Assembly (NCBI GenBank): GCA_030847615.1 | Contig: JAUMIR010000004.1 | Coordinates: forward strand, 102,500,001 to 102,564,000 | Length of the DNA: 64,000 nt | Reading direction: 5' to 3' | From: Gambelia wislizenii | Taxonomy: Eukaryota > Chordata > Lepidosauria > Squamata > Crotaphytidae | In this document: one piece after another, positions 56,163-64,000 of the stretch | Layout of the letters: the number at the start of each line of letters is the position of its first letter | Numbering within the stretch: position 1 is the stretch's first letter | Position numbers and translations under genes: made by a program | Notes under the pieces: generated by a model | What the model saw: the letters and a program-made list of their open reading frames with translations, nothing else | What the model was told of the DNA's origin: nothing | Databases searched by the model: none

Positions 56163-58044
56163 AAAGAAAGAGGGCAGGGCTGGTGGAGACAATGGTCTTC
56201 CAGTATATTATGTGAACTCTGACATAATAAAGATTTGTTTTTCCTTCATTCACTGAACAGCATGGGGGTAGTATTTCCTCATTTTGATTATTTTCAGGAC
56301 TGCCACCACTATAATATGAGCATGATTTGACCTGGATTGTATATATTTTCTTTAAAAGCACACAGACATGGTTTTGAATATCTGAGAGTTTTGTTTCTTT
56401 CTCCTACAAACTTGTGGTTTAGTGGGATATTGCCAATTGAATCTTGACATTTTTCCAGCACAACAGTAACCTCAGATTCCCTATTTTCATATGAGAAACA
56501 TAAACATAGCCTCAGGAGCTGAACGGATATTGCTCACAAAACCCACAACATGCCTAGACTCTGGAGGCCATGCTTGGGAAGGTTACCACCTAGGCCAGGG
56601 CACACCCACTGCTCTTGTAATGAACATTATGGTGCCACAGGGGGTGGGGTGGGGACTTGTGGAGGTAGACTCATTTCCAAGGAGCACAGATTATGTGAGG
56701 AATTGTGTCACCACCCACAACGTCTGGCACCAGCCCCATCTTCTGGGAATGGTTAGCACTGAGGTTCCAGCACGGAGGGATGCCAACAGCCACCCTGAAA
56801 AAGGGCTTACAGAAGATAGGCAGGGGACGCCACATATGAAAATCAAGGACGAGTGGGGGGAAGTTGTTGGTTGTTTTTTTTTTTTTAATGGAAATAGCTC
56901 TTGCTGTGTGACTGTTTACATGAGAGGCTCCAGAGCCCAGCTCATTTATACCAAAACGTTAAGGACTATTAAGAAGTATAAAATCAGACTGTGGTCTTTC
57001 TCAATCCCACACTACCATCCCAAGCTGGCCACAAATTACTATGGTTATACGACAATACATGAGGTTCTAGCTGAGCGGAGACTGTGAACTCAGTCTCAAA
57101 CTTACTTCAGTGTTGGCCAAATCAGACTTCAACAAGTTGAGAAATTTCCCAATTAAAGCTGGTGTTGTATTTTTGGAACCAGAAACAACAGAAGTGGGCA
57201 AGATCTATTCTCTAGACATACTAGCTGTATCTGTGTACAAAACAGAGAGGCAGAATGCGATCAGTTGAAGGGAACTTCCTCAGCCCTTAATTGCACCCAC
57301 AGCAAGCCAAGGCTGTATCTGGGGCCAGTCCCTGCCATTCCACTGCCCCACAGCCCCCTGCCCACTACAATTCTTGGGGGCAAAACAAAACAAAGTAAAA
57401 CCTGATTTCATCTCTTCTATTCCAGGGATATACCATATTCTTCATTATTTTCTTTAATTCAATAATTCCAACAAAGGTACCGCCTTTCCTTGCATTCCTA
57501 ATGGCTCTGCTTGTCTCATCATTAAATCTTGAACAATAACATCTGAAATAACATTAGGCCAATGCAAACATTTTGAGGCATGATTCCTCTGTATTATGAG
57601 TTGGCAGGAGTGCAAAATGGAGGATACAATACCATCCAAGCGCTGCTGGTGGGCTTCTCACAGGCAGCACATTGGCTACAGTATAAACAGTATGGTGGAC
57701 CAGACAGACACTTTATCTGATCCAACAGATGACTGTAATGTTCTTATTTGCCATCATGCAGAAGGGTTAAAACTGTACCAAAACCCCATCCCTAGCAACA
57801 CTAGATATGTGAGCTCTTTTAAAGACCTTTGTACATTTATACTATGTCCTGAAAGGGCAAGCATGTTTGGCTGAACACATTTTCAGACCTCCCCATGACT
57901 TGCCTTACTGAGGCACCTTGTTCACACTGTTAGCTAAGAGGAAAGCTATTGAAAAACATTAAATGTATTAAGGTCTTTAGAACAGAGAAGCACCCAAACT
58001 GTTGGGCCAGGGCTTCCATATGTGACACCCACCACACATTTAAC

Positions 58045-58255
58045 CTTGGGGACCATTCACACTATGCAGTTATAGTGCTATGATTCAGCTTTAACTGTTA
58101 TGGATCTGTTCTATGGAATCCTGAGATTTGGACCTGAGGGGGGGGAGGTTATTTAGAATTTTCAGCCAGGAAGCTCTAGTGCTTTACCAAACTAGAAAGC
58201 CCAGGCTTCTATAGTGGTTTAAATGAAATCTGTCTGAAGGGGCCCCTTGTGTGAT
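58045..58255. mobile_element. Palindromic hAT-like MITE
   Basis: The left arm has CATTCACACTATGCAGTTAT and GGAATCCTGAGATTTGG. The right arm carries inverted counterparts (CTATAGTGG, AAGGGGCCCC). It is degraded but alignable with 4372, 11776 and 19225. Confidence 0.6.
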
Positions 58256-58534
58256 TTACCTGATCCCTGCATAAGGCTTAGGTAGAAAGATTTTCTGCTA
58301 TAGTAATGTAGAATTAAAAGAAAACATGTCTGTGACATATCTTTCTTCTGCAAATCTGACAAGTTACCCTACACTCCTAAAATCTCATCCAATGAGCCAC
58401 TAACAAATTCAGATGTTCTGCAAGGACATCTTGGCTCAGGTCAAATCCATAACTTTCTGATGTAAGGAACGTTCTAGGCTTGATGAATCACATGGAGCAA
58501 ACATTAGCTATGTGAACAATCCTCTCTTCCATGT

Positions 58535-58772
58535 GAGGGGTGGGAGGATAGGGCATACAAGGCCTCTTTGACTCTGGAGAACAGGATTCAAATCCCTACT
58601 CAGACATGGAAACCAGCTGGGTGAGCTTGGGTAAGTCACACTCTCTCAGCTTCAGAGGAAGGCAAAGGCAAACATCCTCTGAACAAACCTGCCAAGAAAA
58701 CCCCATGATAGGTTTGTCTTAGGGTTGCCATAAGTTGGAAACAACTTAAAAGCAAACAACAACATCAGGACA
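58535..58772 (+). mobile_element. tRNA-type SINE, nearly full length
   Basis: A B-box-like GGATTCAAATCCCTAC in the head, then GGGTGAGCTTGGGTAAGTCA, CAGCTTCAGAGGAAGGCAAA, CCAAGAAAACCCCATGATAG and a tail TTGCCATAAGTTGGAAACAA ending in CAA repeats. Confidence 0.83.
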
Positions 58773-59625
58773 ACTATTTAGCATATGACTCTCTTTTCCA
58801 CCATCCCGCTGCTGCCTAGTGTCTACAGCTGAGGTATATGCTTCACGCTGCCTAATAACACTATGCTCCCTAAATACTTAAAAGTGACTCCAAGCTGCTG
58901 CCTTCTTTCAAGGCTGTTTTCCACTCCAATAAACAAGGGAATTTGCTGCTGACTTCATTCATAACCAGATGAAGCAGGTGTGGACGTTAATGGATTCAGC
59001 TAGGGGCCTCTGGTGCTGTATATAGGGGAAGAAGGAAGAAAAAAAATGTACTGCTGCTTTTGTTTGGCAGTCAATGTGACTTTCTGAATCCGCACTGCTG
59101 GTGCCCTTGCTGTGGTACATTCTGCTTTACATTTCAATAAAAGATTCTCTAGCTTCTCTGAATCTTAGCAGGGTCTGAAATCCAAAGGCAAAGGAAGGTT
59201 ATTTTATTAATGTCTTTCCCAGCAACCAATTAATTTTTCTGTACCTCCTGGGAATGTTAACAACCTTAGGAGGTGATTTTTTTAAGGCATGTATTTACAG
59301 TCCAACTTGCAATGGACAGAAAAATCAAAGGACTCTTGTGTTGGGTTCAGTGCTTTGAAACACTGAACCTTTGAAAACCTAACACTGGGGCAGACTTGGG
59401 GTGGGGACTAAGACAGGATAAGCTTTCACTGGCCACCCAATGATAAAGTCATGTGGGATGTGTTACTGTGCTGACCCAGCCAGGCATCTCTGATCTTCTC
59501 AGCTGAAGTTTCACCTTTGTGCTAAATTAAACACAATTGCTTTTCCCCACCTTCAGGCTGCTGCTTCTTCTTTTGCTTTGAGCCATGGAAGAACCATCTT
59601 CTTCAGCTGTGGACACTACAGGACA

Positions 59626-59626
59626 G

Positions 59627-59661
<35 letters not shown>

Positions 59662-59664
59662 ATA
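59626..59664. repeat. (TA)n microsatellite
   Basis: Almost pure TA run adjoining the 3' end of a CR1 fragment. Confidence 0.92.
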
Positions 59665-60074
59665 GAATCATAGAATTGTAGAGTTGGAAGAGACCACGAG
59701 GGCCATCCAGTCCAACCCCCACGCAGGAAATCACGATCAAAGCATCCCCAACAGATGGCCATCCAGCCTCTGTTTAAAAACCTCCAAGGAAGGAGACCCC
59801 ACCACGCTCCAAGGGAGTGTGTTCCACTGCCGAACAGCTCTTACTGTCAAAAAGTTCCTCCTAATGTTGAGGTGAAATCTCTGTTCCTGGAGCTTGCATC
59901 CATTGTTCCGTGTTCCAGTCTCTGGAGCAGCAGAAAACAAGCCTGCTCCATCCTCAGCATGACACCCCTTCAAATACTTAAACAGGGCTATCATATCGCC
60001 TCTTAACAGTCTTTTTTCCAGGCTAAACATACCCAGCTCCCTAAGTCTCTCCTCATAAGGCATGGTTTCCAGTG
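59663..60074 (-). mobile_element. CR1 LINE 3' fragment between microsatellites
   Basis: The minus-strand copy encodes [55 protein letters not shown] and [15 protein letters not shown] without a break, so it is young. Its 5' truncation point coincides with a GT/CA microsatellite and its 3' end with the TA run. Confidence 0.9.
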
Positions 60075-60094
60075 TGTGTATGTATGTATATGTG

Positions 60095-60143
<49 letters not shown>

Positions 60144-60144
60144 C
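60075..60144. repeat. (GT)n-(CA)n-(TA)n compound microsatellite
   Basis: GTGT/ATGT strings, a long pure CA run and TA repeats. Confidence 0.92.
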
Positions 60145-60911
60145 CCAGGAAAAGCTCCTCAGCTAAGTTTTTAGAACATCAGCCCACTGTGTGGTATTTC
60201 TCTAGGGTTTTATTTATTCAGGTATTTAATTTAAAATAAAGAACCTCTGCACTGCTTTACATTTTGCTTTGACAAAGGGAAGTCTATGTGTACACACAGG
60301 AAAGAGTTGCATTGGAAAACCATTTGCCTTGCACTCTATCCCTGACATCCTCTTTGGGCATCTGGTTGTAGAACAGAACAGATGTGAGCACAATCCAACC
60401 TTTAGAGTAACTATGGAATGATGCAAAGCTTGTAGGTGGCTAACATTTCATGCAAGTTTTTGCCTGGGCAAACAAAACCCAAAGTAATGCTATCAAATAT
60501 GGATAAGGAGCCAGAGGAACAAACGTCTGAAACCATTATATACTGTGCTTGACTCTGTAAACAAACAGACCAGAGAGCAAAGAAACAAACAGAAATTCTC
60601 TGGGGTGGGCTATTCAGTGAAAGCATGAACAGTTGTTTTCATTTTGTGAGAGATGTTGCAGAGGGAGAGCCAATGCTTGTGAACAAGATACTTCCATAGG
60701 GACAGCTGGCCAAAAAGAGTGCTAGCCTTTTAAACCAACCACCACACAGAACAAAGAAACTGGAGGTTTCTTTGAAGCTTACCAAAGATTCCTCATTAGA
60801 AGAGTCCTCTTAGGCATTTGAAGAAGAATGATTCCTAGTAAAAATGGAGGGGATCTGGAGAAGCAAGCTGTCTTCTGCACCCTTCACTCCCCCAACCTTC
60901 TCATGTAGGTG

Positions 60912-61085
60912 TGCTATGTTGTTGTTGTGTGCCTTCAAGTAGTTTCCAATGTATGGTGACCCTAAAGTGTCCCTATTGTGGGATTTTCTGAGGCTGAGAA
61001 CATGTGACTTGCCCAAGGTCACCCAGTGGGTTTTCAGTCTCCAGAGTCATAGTCCAACACTCAAATCACTAGGCTACACTGGCTC
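60912..61085 (-). mobile_element. tRNA-type SINE
   Basis: Minus-strand copy with the (TTG)n-like terminus GTTGTTGTGTGCCTTCAAG, tail CAATGTATGGTGACCC, central CTTGCCCAAGGTCACCCAGT and tRNA-like head. Confidence 0.8.
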
Positions 61086-61564
61086 CTAAGTGTGCTATAG
61101 CCGTGTTAAACTGAACGTACTGAGAGCTCTTACATAAGCAGGAATGCTGGTTTATCAGGGCTCCTGAAGTCATGGAAGAGAGTACGGGTATTAAATTGAA
61201 TGTATTCATGCTACTCTTCAGACCTTCTCTGTCAACAGAGGAAGGTCCCCTGCATGCATATTGTACAATCCTCTGCTACAGATGCCTGAAGAAGGCTAAG
61301 GTTATTGTGGATAGCTCCAATGAACTCTTCCTTACCACTGTTAATTTCTTCCCGCCATAGACCACGAGAGTGAAAAGTTGGTGTGTTTCTGGAGTACACT
61401 CACAGTTCATGCGGGACAATATCTGTTACCCTGAAATGTCAATCAAAATACAGAAGGGTTCTGCAGAAGACCAGTCTCTGGACATCCCTGCAGACAAGCT
61501 TACACAGACAGAGTTCCCAGAAGGCCAATCACTGATTTATAGATAGATGATCATTAGACAGAAA

Positions 61565-61892
61565 GGACTTTTTCGGACGCTGAAAAATAACGCAAGCAGC
61601 CTCGTCAGCTTGCGAGGCTGCTGCGCTGCAAAGCGTCCCTTTTGTATGACACTCACCCCTGCAGGTACTGTTGTGGTACTGCGGGGAGAGTTGAGCGTCA
61701 TATTTTGTCGTTTTTTACTCATGAAAGTTGATTGTGAGTAAAAAACAACGAAATATGACGCTCAACTCTCCCCGCGGTACCGCAACAGTACTGGCAGGGG
61801 CAAGCGTCATATGAAAGGGACGCTCTGCAGCGCAGCAGCCTCGCAAGCTGACGAGACTGCTTGCGTTACTTTCTTCGCATCCGAAAAAGTCC
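61565..61892. mobile_element. CpG-rich palindromic MITE (foldback)
   Basis: Arms 61565-61721 and 61735-61892 are inverted copies around a 13-bp spacer and match at roughly 90 percent or better. Many differences are CG to TG or CA. Each end is GGACTTTTTCGGA or its complement. AAA directly flanks both sides, a possible 3-bp target duplication. Each arm contains an inner hairpin (GCAGCCTCG/CGAGGCTGC at 61596-61604 and 61613-61621 in the left arm). The class is unknown. Confidence 0.85.
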
Positions 61893-61955
61893 AAAGATAG
61901 ACAGATGATAAATTAGATGCTGACATTAATTATCTATCTATAGATATAATTCTTC

Positions 61956-62685
61956 TGGGTATGTTGCCATTCCCAATGTGCTGATTGGCTGCTTAGGAAA
62001 CATACCCAATCAATCATAGTGCTCAGTTGGCCGGCCAATCAGCAGCTTGAGGGTGCTTTCAGGCACTTATTATTATTGTTACTGATAATGATTATGAGGT
62101 TTTTAAATCTAAAGTCTTGGAGGGGGGGTCCATAGCAACAAAATATATTTAAAGGGGCCACTGGTAAAGAAAAGATTAAGAACCATTGTTGTAATTGTAT
62201 TATTGTTGTTGTTATCAGGTATTATTGTTATTATTGTTAAGGTTTTAAATCTTGAGTTAAATCTTGAGGACCATGGCAACAAAAGATATTTAAAGGGGTC
62301 CCTGTTAAAGAAAAGGTTAAGAGACACTGGTGTAATTGTATTATTATTATTATTAGTAGTAGTAGTATGTGCCATGCTGGGGTTTCAAGCGGTGGTTGCA
62401 GCTTGAAGTGGCAGTGTTCCTTTCACACAGTTCAGCTACATGGTGTTATTTTAGGGGGAAAATACTGCATTTTTTTACACGTGGGTGGTGATTGGCTGAG
62501 AGAATGAAAGGAGGGAGGGCCCCTTGTGAGGCTGGGGGTGTAGATGCAGATTGAGTGGCAGAAGTGGATTGTGAGGTGGACAGGGAATTTGCATATGGGT
62601 GGTGACTGGTTGAGGGAGTGAGGGGATCAGTTGGGTATGTTTCCTAAACCACCAATCAGCACACTGGGAAAGGAAACATACCCGA
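61956..62685. mobile_element. Possible fold-back element with palindromic termini
   Basis: Units 61956-62008 and 62632-62685 are inverted copies of each other. Each begins and ends in GGGTATGTT/AACATACCC, so each is also a small hairpin. Both contain GTGCTGATTGG. Between them lie two hAT 3' halves. No target duplication was found. Confidence 0.6.
62094..62338. mobile_element. Two tandem 3' halves of a hAT non-autonomous element
   Basis: 62094-62185 and 62246-62338 both match the right part of the element at 6688-7084 (AGCAACAAAATATATTTAAA followed by GGTAAAGAAAAGATTAAG). They are separated by (TTG/TTA)n runs. Left termini are missing. Confidence 0.7.
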
Positions 62686-62688
62686 GCC

Positions 62689-62693
<5 letters not shown>

Positions 62694-62720
<27 letters not shown>

Positions 62721-62730
62721 CTGTGTGTGG
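62694..62730. repeat. (TG)n microsatellite
   Basis: TG run with one TC interruption. Confidence 0.9.
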
Positions 62731-63769
62731 TTTATCTTGTAAGAATTGGGTCAGTGAAGATGGACCTCCCAACTAATTAATTGGATTTTTGGAATAGTAG
62801 ACAATATTTACTTTTGTTATAGAACTAGACCAACTTTTGATATTGGTTTTGATATTGCCCGGGTGCCCAAAGGGTCACAATCATTATCCAACCGCCCCTG
62901 CTGCCATTGCAACAGGACCCAGGCAGTCAACTGGCTGCGGCAGCGGTAGGGCAACAGAGCAACTCAACCTTAACACACCACTGGCATATATTATGTCGGA
63001 TACAGCTAGTTATACTAATTATTTCTTTGTATGGAACCCTCCCAAGCTGACATACATAATAAAATCAATATAATAGAATGTAATTTTTAATAAAAATAGA
63101 AATTCCAAATAAAACCAGCTGCTTGAAAACATTATTCAAGAAAAGACTGAAGAGAAGGAGTGTGTCTCAAGCAATATATATATAAAGCAGACTGCTTCAT
63201 ATTAGTGTATGCTGTTGTATTTTATAGCTAAAAAGGAGAACAGGGAATTGTGAGGTATTCTTTCTCACGTAGCAAAATTAAATACACTGGCTTGACAGGA
63301 ATGGGAAGGAGGAGAAGGGAACAGAGCATCATTTGCTGTTCTGCCTCAGGCAGCAAAATATCTTGGGCTGGTCTTGCCTACCACCAATCTATCAGCATCT
63401 AGTAACATAACTCTCCTTGAATCCAGTCTAAAATACTTTAGCAATGAAGTGTCAATGGATTGGAAGGATACACAGGTTTCTTATCTAAATGCCCCGTCCC
63501 TGGACATCTTTTTAATGGAGTTGTCAATAAATAACACAAACACACACACCCCTACGTAAAATTATATATGTGTTTCATATTCAATATTGCAAGGTAAAGA
63601 AGAAAAAAATGTAGACAATTAAACTCAGAGTTGTGATGTATGAATAACTAAAAGATGTATGTTGCATTATTGAAAACAAGATATTTTTACAAATTTCATT
63701 CCAACACTTCCTTTCCATAATGGAACTGTCTTGAAACCTATGTATAAATCTTGCAATGCAGAGGCCAAT

Positions 63770-64000
63770 CATAGAAGCAAATTTGTGTATTGGACTAGGA
63801 TTCCAAAAAACCAAGGTTCAAATCCCTATCAATGTGGGAAACCACTGGGTGACCTTGGGCAGCTCACACATTCTCAGCCTCAGAGGAAGGCAATGGCAAA
63901 CCCCTTCTGAACACGTTTTGCCAAGAAAACCCTGCCACGGGGTTACCTTAGGGTTGTCATAAGTCAGAAATGACTTGAGGTTATACCACCTCCACTACCA
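63770..64000 (+). mobile_element. tRNA-type SINE, runs to window edge
   Basis: The head contains GGTTCAAATCCCTATC, followed by CTGGGTGACCTTGGGCAGCT, CTCAGCCTCAGAGGAAGGCA, CCAAGAAAACCCTGCCACGG and tail TTGTCATAAGTCAGAAATGA. The terminal repeat may continue past the window. Confidence 0.83.

Larger units (their letters stand above)
47358..64000 (-). other. PLPP3: PLPP3 intron 1 (3' part)
   Basis: Everything above exon 2 should be intron 1, because no sequence resembling the PLPP3 N-terminal exon (cytoplasmic tail and first half of transmembrane segment 1) is found up to 64000. It contains a large LINE, hAT-like elements, SINEs and palindromic elements listed separately. Stretches with nothing nameable are 47550-48590, 52440-54060, 55640-58040, 58780-59620, 60150-60910, 61090-61560 and 62735-63765. 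Confidence 0.8.

Noticed and set aside
61537..61741. Open frames over the palindrome
   Set aside because: The two frames are on opposite strands of the same inverted repeat, as expected by symmetry.
58535..64000. Functional tRNA genes at the SINE heads
   Set aside because: Only the B-box area is recognisable; cloverleaf pairing is not kept and each is followed by a SINE body.
47358..64000. PLPP3 exon 1 within the window
   Set aside because: No frame resembles the PLPP3 N-terminal tail and half membrane segment ending with a phase-1 donor.

Overview
The window is vertebrate nuclear DNA, most likely from a squamate reptile (lizard or snake). The interspersed repeats point there: CR1 LINEs ending in ATTCTATG repeats, RTE-BovB 3' ends, L2 tails, tRNA-type and 5S rRNA-derived SINEs sharing a BovB-like tail, and many hAT and Tigger-like MITEs. 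I cannot name the species.

One host protein-coding gene is visible. It is PLPP3 (phospholipid phosphatase 3, LPP3/PPAP2B) on the minus strand, running from 47357 down to the stop codon at 1904-1902. Exons 2 to 6 are present with consensus splice sites and conserved intron phases. They encode 266 residues after the split first codon. Exon 1 (N-terminal tail and start codon) and the promoter lie beyond 64000, so 47358-64000 is the downstream part of intron 1. Positions 1-1901 are the 3' UTR. All three phosphatase motifs are intact and there is no frameshift, so the gene looks functional. Compared with human PLPP3 it lacks the RGD tripeptide and the dityrosine sorting motif, and it gains one N-glycosylation sequon.

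Layout: 3' UTR (1-1901); exon 6; intron 5 (2028-14393), with MITEs, a CR1, a BovB end, a 28S rRNA-derived insert and a cluster of ETS/RUNX/FOX/KLF-like motifs near 9.9-10.3 kb; exon 5; intron 4 (14571-31210), with nested L2/CR1 and L2/Tigger insertions, a long GA/TC inverted repeat, an LTR-like segment and an L2; exon 4; intron 3; exon 3; intron 2 (32071-47199), with a Tc1 relic, hAT-like elements and CR1 pieces; exon 2; intron 1, with a degenerate 3.8-kb APE-type LINE of Ingi/Vingi character, a 1.1-kb GC-rich hAT-like element, a 5S-SINE, a 328-bp CpG-rich palindrome and a fold-back element.

The most unusual structures are four dispersed copies of a hAT-like family carrying a CCAAT/GC-box, ATG and splice-donor cassette; the circularly permuted 28S rRNA insert with a 16-bp target duplication; and the near-perfect CpG-rich palindrome. 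No CRISPR array, bacterial operon or second intact host gene is seen. Most open reading frames in the window are chance or lie in repeats.
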